64,000 nt of DNA from Bacillota bacterium (GTDB taxonomy: Bacteria > Bacillota > Clostridia > Christensenellales > SZUA-584): contig JAEYLC010000034.1 of assembly GCA_023461435.1 (NCBI GenBank), positions 240,194-304,193 on the forward strand, in the 5' to 3' direction. Position 1 is the first letter of the stretch. Each line of letters begins with the position of its first letter. A program made the position numbers and the translations under genes. Shown here piece after piece: positions 15,495-24,809 of this stretch. The notes beneath the pieces were generated by a model. The model was not told the DNA's origin. It saw only the letters and a list, made by a program, of their open reading frames with translations, and made no database searches.

Positions 15495-17918
15495 CTATGC
15501 GAGGAACGATTTGCCCGCGAAGGTAACGCTGTCGCCGAGCACCGCGAGCACCGCGGATGTGCCCTTGCCGTTCCTGTCCTGCCGGTCGAGCTGCTCGGAG
15601 GAGAGCGAAAAATTCTGGCCGCTCTTGAGCGAGACCACGATGCCGCACGGCTCGGAAACGGTGAACGCTGCGGCCACACACGTGCCCGTCGAGCCGTTCT
15701 TGAGCAGCGAGAGCGCTTTTAAGCCCTTGCCGCCGCGCTTCTGCGTTTCAAACAGGTAAACGCGCGTGAGCTTGGCGTACCCTAAATCCGTGAACAGCGC
15801 CACATCGTCCTGCTCGTTCACAGGGGCGGCCATCACAATGCTGTCGCCCTTTTGCAGCGTGATGCTCTTTACGCCCTTTGCCGCGCGTCCCATTGCGCTT
15901 ACGTCCTCCGAATTGAAACGGATACCCATGCCGAGCTTCGTGATCACAAGCCATTCGCTGTCGCCCGGCAATATGCTGACGGAGACGATGGAATCGCCTG
16001 CGGCAAGGCCGCACGCGACGATCTTCTTGTTGCGCACATCGTATTCGCTTAAATGCGTGCGCTTGATCTGCCCGCCGCGCGTCGCGAAGAACACGTCGGC
16101 GTCCTTGTACTCCGCCACGGAGAACAGATCCACGATGCTCTCGGCGGGGTCAATTCCCGCGATGATCGCGGAGAGCGGCTTGCCCTTGTCCTTGAGCTTG
16201 CAGTCCGGGATATCCGTAGACGCCAGCGTATACAGGCTGCCCTGATTCGTGAATATCTGCACGCGCATGTTCGTGTTGGACGATACGATCGTTTTCACGC
16301 CGTCGTCCTCGCTCTGCGCGGACTTCTGGAACGACTTCTGGCTGATGCGCTTTAAAAAGCCGCCGTTCGTGAGTATGATCACGCAGTCCTCGACGGACTT
16401 GAATTCATCTTCATTGATCTCGATCTCATGGCTTGATTCGAGTATCTTCGTGCGGCGCTTGTCACCGTATTTTTCTTTGATTTCGGTGAGCTCATGGACG
16501 ATCACGCTCATGAGCTTTTTCTCGGACGCGAGAATCTCCTCCAGCCGCTTGATCGTCTCGAGTATGAACGCGTATTCCTTTTGGAGCGCTTCAATTTCAA
16601 GCGCCGTCAGCCGCGCGAGGCGCATGTCGAGTATCGCCTGCGCCTGAATCTGCGAGAGATCAAAGCGCTGCATGAGCTTGTCGCGCGCTTCCTTGGGAGA
16701 CGACGAACCGCGGATGATGCGGATGACCTCGTCGATGTTCTGAACCGCGATGATGAGACCGGCGAGGATGTGCTCTCTTTGGCGCGCTTTTTCGAGGTCG
16801 TACTGTGTGCGGCGCGTGACGATCTCCTTCTGGAAACGGATGTAATGGTCGATAATGCTCATCAGCGAAAGCTGCTTGGGCTGCCCGTCTGCGATGCAGA
16901 CCATGTTGATGCCAAACGTCGTCTGCATATCCGAGTATTTGTACAGACAGTTGAGTATCGTTTTGGGGTCGTAGTCCTTGCGGACTTCGATGACAGCGCG
17001 CAGACCGGTTCGGTCGGATTCGTCGCGAATGTCGCAAATGCCTGCGAACATATCCTTCTTTTGCTCGGTTACCTGCAGTATCTTTTCGAGCATCGCGGCC
17101 TTATTGACCTGATACGGCATCTCGTTGATGACGATCAGCGATTTGCCGTTCGCGCCTTTCTCAATCGTCGTTTTGGCGCGCAGCACGATCTTGCCGCGGC
17201 CGGTGGCATACGCCTCTTTGAGCTGGTCAAGATTGAGAAGATATCCGCCTGTCGGGAAATCGGGCCCCGGAATCAGCTGCATCAGCTCTTCGAGCGTCAG
17301 ATGCGGGTTGCGTATGCGCGCGACCAGGCCGTCGATCACTTCACTTAAGTTATGCGGAGGTATGTTGGTGGCAAGGCCCACGGCGATGCCCGCCGCGCCG
17401 TTGACGAGCAGATTCGGATAGCGCGCAGGCAGCATCTCAGGCTCTTTCAATGTATCGTCGAAGTTAAAAGCCCAGCGCACCGTGTCCTTTTCGATGTGCG
17501 CGAGCATTTCCATGGCGATGGGGGACAGGCGCGCTTCGGTGTAACGCATCGCGGCGGCGGAGTCGCCGTCCATGCTCCCGAAGTTGCCGTGGCCGTTCAC
17601 GAGCGGCGCGCGCATCACAAAGTCCTGCGCCATGCGCACCATCGCGTCGTAAACCGAGCTGTCGCCGTGCGGGTGGTATTTACCGAGCGTGTCGCCCACG
17701 ATACGCGCGGATTTTCTGTGCGGCTTGTCCGGCGTGAGGCCAAGCTCGAGCATCGTATAGAGTATGCGGCGCTGAACGGGCTTTAATCCGTCTTCCACGC
17801 GCGGCAATGCCCTGTCCATGATCACGTATTCGGCAAACGGGATCATCGAATCGTGCATCATGTCGCTCATCGATACGGGTGTGATTTCGCTGGCAACGGC
17901 TTCGTTTTTACTGGGCAT
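15495..17918 (-). CDS. Type II topoisomerase subunit A (GyrA/ParC family)
   Basis: 807 residues. The breakage-reunion domain carries the catalytic tyrosine Y126 (AAAMRYTEAR) and a QRDR with S87 and D91 (HPHGDSSVYD), residues that correspond to the quinolone-sensitive E. coli GyrA S83/D87. A coiled-coil section (about 430-490) and a six-blade C-terminal beta-pinwheel follow. The first blade lacks a canonical GyrA box; instead QKRGGKG occurs late, at residues 726-732. This leaves gyrase versus topoisomerase IV (ParC) unresolved: the B-A order and lack of a first-blade box suggest a second, ParC-like enzyme. It overlaps the B-subunit gene by 11 bases and has AAGGTGAT as ribosome binding site. 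Confidence 0.9.
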   Translation of the reverse strand: MPSKNEAVASEITPVSMSDMMHDSMIPFAEYVIMDRALPRVEDGLKPVQRRILYTMLELGLTPDKPHRKSARIVGDTLGKYHPHGDSSVYDAMVRMAQDFVMRAPLVNGHGNFGSMDGDSAAAMRYTEARLSPIAMEMLAHIEKDTVRWAFNFDDTLKEPEMLPARYPNLLVNGAAGIAVGLATNIPPHNLSEVIDGLVARIRNPHLTLEELMQLIPGPDFPTGGYLLNLDQLKEAYATGRGKIVLRAKTTIEKGANGKSLIVINEMPYQVNKAAMLEKILQVTEQKKDMFAGICDIRDESDRTGLRAVIEVRKDYDPKTILNCLYKYSDMQTTFGINMVCIADGQPKQLSLMSIIDHYIRFQKEIVTRRTQYDLEKARQREHILAGLIIAVQNIDEVIRIIRGSSSPKEARDKLMQRFDLSQIQAQAILDMRLARLTALEIEALQKEYAFILETIKRLEEILASEKKLMSVIVHELTEIKEKYGDKRRTKILESSHEIEINEDEFKSVEDCVIILTNGGFLKRISQKSFQKSAQSEDDGVKTIVSSNTNMRVQIFTNQGSLYTLASTDIPDCKLKDKGKPLSAIIAGIDPAESIVDLFSVAEYKDADVFFATRGGQIKRTHLSEYDVRNKKIVACGLAAGDSIVSVSILPGDSEWLVITKLGMGIRFNSEDVSAMGRAAKGVKSITLQKGDSIVMAAPVNEQDDVALFTDLGYAKLTRVYLFETQKRGGKGLKALSLLKNGSTGTCVAAAFTVSEPCGIVVSLKSGQNFSLSSEQLDRQDRNGKGTSAVLAVLGDSVTFAGKSFLA

Positions 17919-19878
17919 AGCTCATCACCTTCTCTTTGTAAAAGCTGTCTTCCTTGTTGAAGTTGGCGTGCTCGGAGATGTATTCCTTGCGCGGTTCGGC
18001 CTTGTCGCCCATGAGCAGCGTAACGAGCCGTTCAGCTTCCGCCGCGTCGTCAAGCTCCACACGGTAAAGCTTGCGCTGCGCCGGGTTCATCGTGGTCTCC
18101 CAGAGCTGCTCGGGGTTCATCTCACCGAGGCCCTTGTAGCGCTGCACGTTGGCGTCCTTGCCGAGCTCGGTCTGAGCCTCCTTGAGCTCCGTGTCCGTAT
18201 ACGCGTAAACGGATTTGCTGCCCTTATGCACACGGTAAAGCGGGGGACGGCCGATATAGATATGGCCAGCGGTCAACAGGTCGCGGAAATAGCGGTAGAA
18301 GAATGTCAATAGTATCGCGCGGATATGCGCGCCGTCCTGATCCGCGTCCGCGAGTATGATGATCTTGTGGTATTTTAAATCGGCTTCCTCAAAAATGCCG
18401 TCGAAGCCCGTGCCGAGCGCGGTGATGATCGAGCGGAACTCGACATTTTCAATCACCTGATCGAGGCGCTTTTTTTCCACGTTGAGCGGCTTGCCGCGAA
18501 GCGGGAGTATGGCCTGAAAGCGGCGGTCGCGGCCCTGCTTCGCGCTGCCGCCCGCGCTGTCGCCTTCCACGATAAACAGCTCGTTGTCTCTGGCGTCGCG
18601 GCCCGAGCAGCTCGAGAGCTTGCCGACGAGCGGCGCGCCTTCGAGCTTGCTGCGCTGGCGCTCAAGCTTTTTGGCCTTCGAAGCGGCTTCGCGCGCCTTG
18701 GCGGCGCGGACGGCCTTGCCCACAAGCTCGCCTGCCATCGCGGTGTTGTTGAGGTCCGCAAAGAACAGCGAAAGCTTATCCTGCACAATGCTCTCCACGA
18801 TGGTCTTCACATCCGTGTTGCCGAGCTTGGCTTTGGTTTGCCCTTCGAACTGCGCGTCCTTCATTTTCACGCTGATCACGACGCAAAGCCCTTCGCGGTA
18901 ATCGTCGCCCGAGAGGTTCTCCTCTTTTTCCTTCAAAAGGCCGGAGGCGCGCGCGTATTCGTTCATCACCTTGGTGTGTGCGGCCTTGAACCCCGAAACA
19001 TGGGTGCCGCCGTCCGCCGTGATGATGTTGTTCACAAACGAGAGTATGTTTTCGTTGTAGGTATCGTTGTACTGCATCGCGACCTCGACGCGGACGTCGT
19101 TCTTTTCGCCGTCGAAATAGATGGGGGTCTTGTGCAGCACGGTTTTTTCTTCGTTGAGATACTGGACAAAATCGACGATGCCGCCCTGATAGTCGAACAC
19201 GACTTTTTTGGGGCGCCCGTCTTTTAATATGCGCTCGTCCGTGAGCGTGATCTTGACATTCTTGCTTAAGAAGGAGATCACGCGCAGGTGCGACGATACG
19301 GTATCGAAGCTGAAGCTGATCGTTTCGAACACGCGGTCGTCCGGCAGGAACGTGATTTTGGTGCCGCGGTTTTTGGTGCCGCCCGTTTCCTCAAGCCTTG
19401 TGACAGGCCGCCCGCTTTCAAGCTTGCCGCTTTTTAAGCGGCTTTCATAGCGCTGCTCATACACCTTGCCGCCCGAATACACGGTGACGTGCAGCCAGCG
19501 CGACAGCGCGTTGACAACGGACGCGCCCACGCCGTGCAGGCCGCCCGCATATGTGTAATTGTCGTTGTTGAATTTGCCGCCCGCATGGAGCTGCGTAAAC
19601 ACAACCTCGACGCCCGAAACCTTTTTTTCCGGATGGATGCCGACCGGAATCCCGCGTCCGTTGTCCTCCACGGTGACGGAATTGTCCGTATGCAGCGTGA
19701 CGCTGATTTTATCGGCGTAGCCGTTGACCGCTTCGTCCACAGAGTTGTCGACGATCTCCCAAAGCAGATGGTGCAGCCCCTTTTGGCCGGTGGAGCCGAT
19801 ATACATGCCCGGACGCTTGCGAACCGCATCGAGCCCTTCGAGCACCTGTATGTCGCTCGCGCTGTATTCCTTGGCCAT
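17908..19878 (-). CDS. Type II topoisomerase subunit B (GyrB/ParE family)
   Basis: 656 residues. The GHKL ATPase domain shows VLEGLDAVRKRPGMYIGS, EIVDNSVDEA (catalytic E and N), DNGRGIPV and the GGLHGVGASVVNALS lid loop. A transducer domain follows, then the TOPRIM domain with EGDSAGGSAKQGRDR, PLRGKPLNVEK and DADQDGAHI, and the YKGLGEMNPEQLWETTMNP tail. It hydrolyses ATP to drive strand passage with the A subunit. Start ATG 19878 has AAGGGGA upstream. Promoter and an unusual inverted repeat precede it (see 19906-19964). Confidence 0.93.
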   Translation of the reverse strand: MAKEYSASDIQVLEGLDAVRKRPGMYIGSTGQKGLHHLLWEIVDNSVDEAVNGYADKISVTLHTDNSVTVEDNGRGIPVGIHPEKKVSGVEVVFTQLHAGGKFNNDNYTYAGGLHGVGASVVNALSRWLHVTVYSGGKVYEQRYESRLKSGKLESGRPVTRLEETGGTKNRGTKITFLPDDRVFETISFSFDTVSSHLRVISFLSKNVKITLTDERILKDGRPKKVVFDYQGGIVDFVQYLNEEKTVLHKTPIYFDGEKNDVRVEVAMQYNDTYNENILSFVNNIITADGGTHVSGFKAAHTKVMNEYARASGLLKEKEENLSGDDYREGLCVVISVKMKDAQFEGQTKAKLGNTDVKTIVESIVQDKLSLFFADLNNTAMAGELVGKAVRAAKAREAASKAKKLERQRSKLEGAPLVGKLSSCSGRDARDNELFIVEGDSAGGSAKQGRDRRFQAILPLRGKPLNVEKKRLDQVIENVEFRSIITALGTGFDGIFEEADLKYHKIIILADADQDGAHIRAILLTFFYRYFRDLLTAGHIYIGRPPLYRVHKGSKSVYAYTDTELKEAQTELGKDANVQRYKGLGEMNPEQLWETTMNPAQRKLYRVELDDAAEAERLVTLLMGDKAEPRKEYISEHANFNKEDSFYKEKVMSYAQ

Positions 19879-19905
19879 AGTTTATCCCCTTTTTGCATCA
19901 CAAAA

Positions 19906-19964
19906 TGTGGTGTATGCATGTGTATACACCACATAATATTACCCTAAAAGGCCCATGTTATCAA
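19906..19964 (-). promoter_or_regulatory. Promoter and palindromic operator/leader hairpin of the topoisomerase operon
   Basis: On the minus strand, TTGATA (19959-19964), 17-base spacer, TAATAT (19936-19941). Just downstream, 19906-19933 is a perfect inverted repeat with 10-base arms TGTGGTGTAT / ATACACCACA around eight bases; it contains a second nested palindrome GTGTATACAC. It sits at the expected transcription start, so it could bind a repressor or form a 5' leader hairpin. I do not recognise the binding protein. Confidence 0.6.
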
Positions 19965-19989
19965 TAGATAAACGAATTTATCAGACGGT

Positions 19990-20439
19990 TCAGCCCTTGA
20001 ACTTGACGAGCTCGACACCGGCTTCCTTAAATATCTCGTGTGAAAAATCGTCGGGATATGGTTTCAAATAGACGACGCGGGAGATGCCCGCATTGACGAT
20101 CATTTTGGAACAGATCACACAGGGCTGATGCGTGCAGTACATTGTGGCGCCTTCGATGCTCACACCGAGCTTTGCCGCCTGAATGATCGCGTTCTGCTCG
20201 GCATGGACGGCGTAGCACAGCTCGTGCTGCGTGCCGGAAGGAATATTGAGCTTTTGACGCAGGCATTCGCCCTTTTCCTTGCAGCTTTTTATGCCGGCCG
20301 GCGCGCCATTATAGCCTGTGGTGAGAATCCGTTTGTTTTTGACGATGACCGCGCCCACGCTGCGGTCGGTCTTGTAGCAGCTGGACCATTTTGCTATGGT
20401 CGAGGTTAAGTCCATAAAACGCTTGTCCCATTTATCCAT
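19990..20439 (-). CDS. dCMP deaminase family protein (ComEB-like)
   Basis: 149 residues of the zinc cytidine/deoxycytidylate deaminase fold: zinc histidine and catalytic glutamate in VHAEQNAI, zinc cysteines in PCVIC. The N-terminal MDKWDKRFMDLT and SCYKTDRSVGAVIV, and the extra CKEKGECLRQK segment are typical of dCMP deaminases, which make dUMP for thymidylate synthesis. Start ATG 20439 has GGGGAGC upstream; the longer frame (20487) lacks a site. A TATAAT on the minus strand near 20510-20515 could be its -10. Confidence 0.9.
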   Translation of the reverse strand: MDKWDKRFMDLTSTIAKWSSCYKTDRSVGAVIVKNKRILTTGYNGAPAGIKSCKEKGECLRQKLNIPSGTQHELCYAVHAEQNAIIQAAKLGVSIEGATMYCTHQPCVICSKMIVNAGISRVVYLKPYPDDFSHEIFKEAGVELVKFKG

Positions 20440-20529
20440 GCTTGTGCTCCCCAAAATCCGCGCTTTGACAGCGCCGAAATTTATCACATAATCCGCCCGA
20501 ATATTCGTTTATTATACACGAAACAGCGG

Positions 20530-20820
20530 AGATATGCCATTGGTTTTTCTAAAATTTGCTTCGAATACAACGTCTTGCCCAAAAAGATGAAAGACGCTGC
20601 GAGGTGTAAATCGTGTTATGTATGCCGTTTGAAAGCCCGCATGGAGACAATCCAACAAGTTAGTATTCAACGCTTAATATAAAAGTCCTGCACGTTTGCT
20701 CAAAATACTTGCGTATGTATGAAACAGGGAGGAAAATGCGCGAATCATATTTATATACGGACTTAATTTAATATAATTCTTAAATTTAGCTGAATTCACT
20801 GTGAATAAGGCCATTTTTAG
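20530..20820. other. AT-rich intergenic stretch without recognisable gene
   Basis: About 290 bases between the deaminase promoter area and the groE promoter. I see only an 11-codon frame after GGGAGGAAA near 20729-20775; no hairpin with a T-run, no RNA motif I can name. Confidence 0.5.
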
Positions 20821-20822
20821 GT

Positions 20823-20886
20823 TTGCCATCATTTCTCTTATATATTATTATTAACCCTGTTAGCACTCATATAAAGCGAGTGCTAA
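20823..20886 (+). promoter_or_regulatory. groESL promoter with CIRCE operator
   Basis: TTGCCA (20823-20828), 17-base spacer, TATTAT (20846-20851), then a perfect CIRCE element: TTAGCACTC (20860-20868), nine bases, GAGTGCTAA (20878-20886). CIRCE binds the heat-shock repressor HrcA (not encoded in this window), so groESL should be HrcA-controlled. Confidence 0.95.
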
Positions 20887-20940
20887 CAAACAAGAGCAAA
20901 AAATGAATCAAATATAATATCTAACGAGGAGGTTTTTATT

Positions 20941-21225
20941 ATGTCCATAAAACCATTGGGCGACAGAGTTGTGATCAAGAGCCTTGAGAGCGAGGAGACC
21001 ACAAAGAGCGGTATCGTACTGACGGGCAGCGCGAAGGAAAAGCCGCAGACAGCGGAAGTGGTTGCGGTGGGCCCCGGCGGTTTGGTCGACGGCAAAGAAG
21101 TCGTGATGACCGTGAAGGTTGGCCAGAAGGTCCTGTACAGCAAATATGCGGGCACCGAAGTGAAGGTGGACGGAGAAGAATACATCATCGTGCGCCAGAG
21201 CGATCTGCTCGCGACGGTGGAATAA
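20941..21225 (+). CDS. groES: Co-chaperonin GroES
   Basis: 94-residue cap of the GroEL chamber: MSIKPLGDRVVIK at the start, the mobile loop (EETTKSGIVLTGSAKEKPQ), VVAVGPGG and the C-terminal VDGEEYIIVRQSDLLA. ATG 20941 has GAGGAGG upstream. CIRCE-controlled, 24 bases before groEL. Confidence 0.97.
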   Translation: MSIKPLGDRVVIKSLESEETTKSGIVLTGSAKEKPQTAEVVAVGPGGLVDGKEVVMTVKVGQKVLYSKYAGTEVKVDGEEYIIVRQSDLLATVE

Positions 21226-21249
21226 TCGATTTTAAGGAGGACGAAAGTC

Positions 21250-22881
21250 ATGGCAAAACAGATTAAATTTGGAGAAGACGCAAGACGCTTGCTTGAATCC
21301 GGCGTAAACCAGCTCGCCGATACAGTGAAGGTGACACTCGGGCCCAAGGGCAGAAACGTGGTGCTCGATAAGAAATTCGGTTCGCCTGTCATCACAAACG
21401 ACGGCGTGACCATCGCGAAGGAAATCGAGCTCGAGGATCCGTTTGAAAACATGGGCGCTCAGCTCGTCAAGGAAGTCGCGACGAAGACCAACGATGTCGC
21501 GGGCGACGGCACAACCACCGCAACACTGCTGGCCCAGGCGATCATCCGCGAAGGCCTTAAGAACGTCGCGGCGGGCGCGAACCCGATGGTCATCAAGAAG
21601 GGCATTTTAAAGGCTGTGGACATTTCCGTGAACAGCTTAAAGGAACTCTCGAACCCGATTTCCGGCACCAAGGCAATCGCTCAGGTGGCTGCAATCTCCG
21701 CGGGAGACGAAGAGATCGGTTCGCTGATTGCGGAAGCGATGGATAAGGTCGGCAACGACGGCGTTATCACCGTGGAAGAAAGCAAGACGATGAAGACCGA
21801 GCTTTCCGTTGTGGAAGGTATGGAGTTCGACAGAGGCTACGCGTCCGCATACATGGTGACGGATACCGAGAAGATGGAAGCGGTGCTCGACGAACCGTTG
21901 ATACTGATCACAGACAAAAAGATTTCGAACATACAGGAGCTGCTGCCGATTTTGGAGCAGGTCGTCCAGCTGGGCAAGAAGCTGCTCATCATCGCCGAGG
22001 ATGTGGAAGGCGAAGCGCTCACCACATTGATCGTCAACAAGCTTCGCGGCACATTCAGCTGCGTGGCCGTCAAAGCACCGGGTTTTGGGGACAGACGCAA
22101 AGCGATGCTGCAGGATATCGCGATCTTAACCGGCGGCCAGGTGATTTCCGACGAGGTCGGCATTGAGCTCAAGGAAGCCAAAGTGGAGATGCTCGGCAAA
22201 GCGCGTCAGGTCAAGGTGGATAAGGAAAACACCACGATCGTCGAAGGCGCGGGAGACCCGTCCGAGATCAAGGCGCGCATCAGCTCGATCAAAGCTCAGG
22301 TCGAGGAAACCACATCCGATTACGACCGTGAGAAGCTGCAGGAACGCCTTGCGAAGCTCGCGGGCGGCGTGGCTGTGATTCAGGTGGGCGCAGCGACCGA
22401 GACCGAAATGAAGGAAAGCAAGATGCGCATCGAAGACGCGCTGGCCGCAACACGCGCAGCCGTCGAAGAAGGCATTGTGCCGGGCGGCGGTGTGGCCTCT
22501 CTGTACGCGGCCAAGGCCGTAGCGGCAGTCATCGACACTCTTGAAGGTGATGCCAAAACGGGTATGCAGATCGTGATGCGCGCGCTTGAAGAGCCTGTGC
22601 GCCAGATCGCGACCAACGCCGGCCTTGAGGGCAGCGTGATCGTTGACAAGATCAAGAACGCGGACGATGCCAACTTCGGCTACGACGCGGCCAAGAACGA
22701 GTACGGCGACATGGTGGCGAAGGGCATTATCGACCCGACAAAGGTCACGAGAAGCGCCATACAGAACGCGGCGTCCATCGCCTCGATGCTGCTGACCACA
22801 GAGAGCATCGTGACGGATATCCCCGAGGAGAAGGGCGCGGCGATGCCGGCGGCTCCGGGCGGAATGCCGGGCATGTATTAA
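21250..22881 (+). CDS. groEL: Chaperonin GroEL
   Basis: 543 residues, standard length. ATP-driven folding chamber with GroES. Visible are VTLGPKGRNVVLDKKFGSP, the ATPase motif GDGTTTATLLAQAI, the apical domain segment (AVKAPGFGDRRKAMLQDIA), GIVPGGGVA and a short GGM-type tail (PAAPGGMPGMY). AGGAGGACG precedes ATG 21250. Confidence 0.98.
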   Translation: MAKQIKFGEDARRLLESGVNQLADTVKVTLGPKGRNVVLDKKFGSPVITNDGVTIAKEIELEDPFENMGAQLVKEVATKTNDVAGDGTTTATLLAQAIIREGLKNVAAGANPMVIKKGILKAVDISVNSLKELSNPISGTKAIAQVAAISAGDEEIGSLIAEAMDKVGNDGVITVEESKTMKTELSVVEGMEFDRGYASAYMVTDTEKMEAVLDEPLILITDKKISNIQELLPILEQVVQLGKKLLIIAEDVEGEALTTLIVNKLRGTFSCVAVKAPGFGDRRKAMLQDIAILTGGQVISDEVGIELKEAKVEMLGKARQVKVDKENTTIVEGAGDPSEIKARISSIKAQVEETTSDYDREKLQERLAKLAGGVAVIQVGAATETEMKESKMRIEDALAATRAAVEEGIVPGGGVASLYAAKAVAAVIDTLEGDAKTGMQIVMRALEEPVRQIATNAGLEGSVIVDKIKNADDANFGYDAAKNEYGDMVAKGIIDPTKVTRSAIQNAASIASMLLTTESIVTDIPEEKGAAMPAAPGGMPGMY

Positions 22882-22911
22882 GCCATACGGAATCAGATAT
22901 TCAGCATAACG

Positions 22912-22942
22912 AAGCGCAGAGCCAATCGGTTCTGCGCTTTTT
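22912..22942 (+). terminator. groESL terminator
   Basis: Stem AAGCGCAGA / TCTGCGCTT extended by GCC / GGT, loop AATC, followed by five T residues. Confidence 0.9.
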
Positions 22943-23038
22943 GTGTTTCGCAGGAAGGGAATAAAAGAATCGTGTCGAAAAAGGTAATCATACATTTCAT
23001 ACAGCTGGGGCTTAGCCAAAAGATATGAGGGAGTCCAT

Positions 23039-23599
23039 ATGATCACTGAAATTGACAAGCTCAAAAGAGCGAAGGAGTATATGCAAAAGCTCGCCGCTGG
23101 GGCGGACCCCATCAGCGGAGCAGAGCTTACGGGTGACACGGTGCTGAACAATGTCCGCTTGTCGCGCTGCTTTACCTATGTGGCGGAGGTGCTGCAAAAG
23201 GTCATAGACAGCGGCGGCAAGGGCCTTGGATGGCAGCGCCCGTTTTTTATTACGCCGGAAGAGTTAAAGCGCGTACGGCTCAGCGACCAGCCGGTTCCGA
23301 TCTCGGCTTTTGTGCAGGCCGTCAACGATGCCGCCGGCGATTTGGGGAGAAAAAACCTCGCGCACAACACGGTGACAAAATGGCTTGCGGAACAGGGGTA
23401 CCTGCGGGTGGTGCAGGATGATGACAGGAAGACGCATAAAGAGCTGACCGGAAAATCCGCCGGTATCGGCATATCCTCCGAAGAGAAAACAGGACAGTCC
23501 GGCACATACACCGCTATACTCTACGACAGGCGGGCTCAGCAATTGATGCTGGATAATCTTACAAGCATCATAGGCGCATCGGAAAAACAAAAAACATAA
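23039..23599 (+). CDS. Conserved hypothetical protein with possible winged-helix part
   Basis: 186 residues, cytoplasmic, no membrane segment. The N-terminal 60 residues (KRAKEYMQKLAAGADPISGAE, TVLNNVRLSRCFTYVAEVLQKVI) match a leader domain I associate with many unnamed clostridial proteins. The middle (FVQAVNDAAGDLGRKNLAHNTVTKWLAEQGYL) reads like a helix-turn-helix or winged helix. ATG 23039 has GAGGGAG. It ends 18 bases before an aldo/keto reductase, so they are probably co-transcribed. I cannot name a function. Confidence 0.7.
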   Translation: MITEIDKLKRAKEYMQKLAAGADPISGAELTGDTVLNNVRLSRCFTYVAEVLQKVIDSGGKGLGWQRPFFITPEELKRVRLSDQPVPISAFVQAVNDAAGDLGRKNLAHNTVTKWLAEQGYLRVVQDDDRKTHKELTGKSAGIGISSEEKTGQSGTYTAILYDRRAQQLMLDNLTSIIGASEKQKT

Positions 23600-23617
23600 G
23601 AAAGCAGGAGGAGCCCC

Positions 23618-24760
23618 ATGCAATATCGGCAAATCGGCAAAACGGGAAAAAAAGCGGGCGTGATCGGCCTTGGGTGCGAGCATCTGGACGGCAAGCCTTA
23701 TAAGCAGGTGGAAGATACCGTTCTGACGGCGCTCGAGCACGGCATCAACTTTATGGATGTTTTTATGCCGGGCAAAGAGGTGCGCGAAAATATTGCACAA
23801 GCGCTCGGGAACCGCCGCAAGGACGTACTAATTCAAGGCCATATCGGCTCCACTGATATCAACCAGCAATATGACATCAGCCGTGACTTGCCGACCGCGA
23901 AGCGTTATTTCGAGGATTGCCTGCGAATATTCGGCGGATATATCGATTTTGGGATGCTGTTCTTCATCGATTCCGAGCAGGATTACCGCGATGTTTTTGA
24001 GGGCGGCCTTGCTGACTATGTGCAAAAGCTTAAAGACAATGGGGATATCGGCCATATCGGTTTCAGCTCTCACAACCCGCTTATTGCGGCGAAGGCCATT
24101 CAAACCGGGCTGCCGGAAATCATGATGTTCAGCATCAATCTGGCGTTCGATCTGTGCCCGCCGGATACCTACGCGCTGGACGCGCTCGAACAGAATTGGC
24201 AAAACGCGGGCTTTCACGGGCTCGACCCCGAGCGAGCATCGCTGTATACCCTTTGCGAGCAAAAGGGAGTGGGGATCAGTGTGATGAAAACGCTGGGCGC
24301 AGGCAAGCTGATTTCACCAGAGCATACGCCTTTCTCCCAGCCGATGACGGTCAACCAGTGCATACACTATGCGCTGAGCCGGCCGGCAGTGTGCAGCACG
24401 CTGCTGGGCTGTCAGACGGGCCATGAGGTCAAACAAGCGCTTGGCTATTTTGAAGCGGACGCTGCCGATCTGGATTATACCCGGTTTATAGGCGACCTGA
24501 AGAACGACTTTGCAGGCCATTGCGTTTATTGCAGCCACTGTCTTCCCTGCCCGGCCGAGATCGATATTGCCGCTGTGAACAAGTATCTGGATATCGCGAA
24601 GCTGGACGAGCAGCACATACCGCCTTCGATCCGTTCCCATTATTTAAGCCTTGCCCACGGCGGCGCCGACTGCATATCCTGCGGAAGCTGCGAAAGCCGC
24701 TGTCCTTTCGGCGTGCCGGTTATTGACCGCATGTTGGAGGCCGCAAGACTGTTTGGCTAA
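23618..24760 (+). CDS. Aldo/keto reductase with C-terminal two-cluster ferredoxin module
   Basis: 380 residues. The N-terminal 285 form an aldo/keto reductase TIM barrel (MQYRQIGKTGKKAGVIGLGCEHL, HGINFMDVF with the catalytic aspartate region, GHIGFSSHNP, SVMKTLGAGKL). The last 95 carry cysteines in a ferredoxin-like pattern: CVYCSHCLPCPAEIDI and CISCGSCESRCPFGVPV, expected to bind two [4Fe-4S] clusters. The usual catalytic tyrosine is not obvious (FMDVFMPGKE where family members show D-x4-Y). Such fusions are common in anaerobes and may move electrons to or from ferredoxin; substrate unknown. AGGAGGAG precedes ATG 23618. Confidence 0.88.
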   Translation: MQYRQIGKTGKKAGVIGLGCEHLDGKPYKQVEDTVLTALEHGINFMDVFMPGKEVRENIAQALGNRRKDVLIQGHIGSTDINQQYDISRDLPTAKRYFEDCLRIFGGYIDFGMLFFIDSEQDYRDVFEGGLADYVQKLKDNGDIGHIGFSSHNPLIAAKAIQTGLPEIMMFSINLAFDLCPPDTYALDALEQNWQNAGFHGLDPERASLYTLCEQKGVGISVMKTLGAGKLISPEHTPFSQPMTVNQCIHYALSRPAVCSTLLGCQTGHEVKQALGYFEADAADLDYTRFIGDLKNDFAGHCVYCSHCLPCPAEIDIAAVNKYLDIAKLDEQHIPPSIRSHYLSLAHGGADCISCGSCESRCPFGVPVIDRMLEAARLFG

Positions 24761-24809
24761 CGATACTTAACTGTTTTTTATGAAATACAATGAATAAGGG
24801 GTGATGGTT

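Noticed and set aside
22126..23151. 341-codon open frame antisense to groEL
   Set aside because: Mirror of a GC-rich, codon-biased gene; peptide is His/Arg-rich without motifs and groEL is certain.
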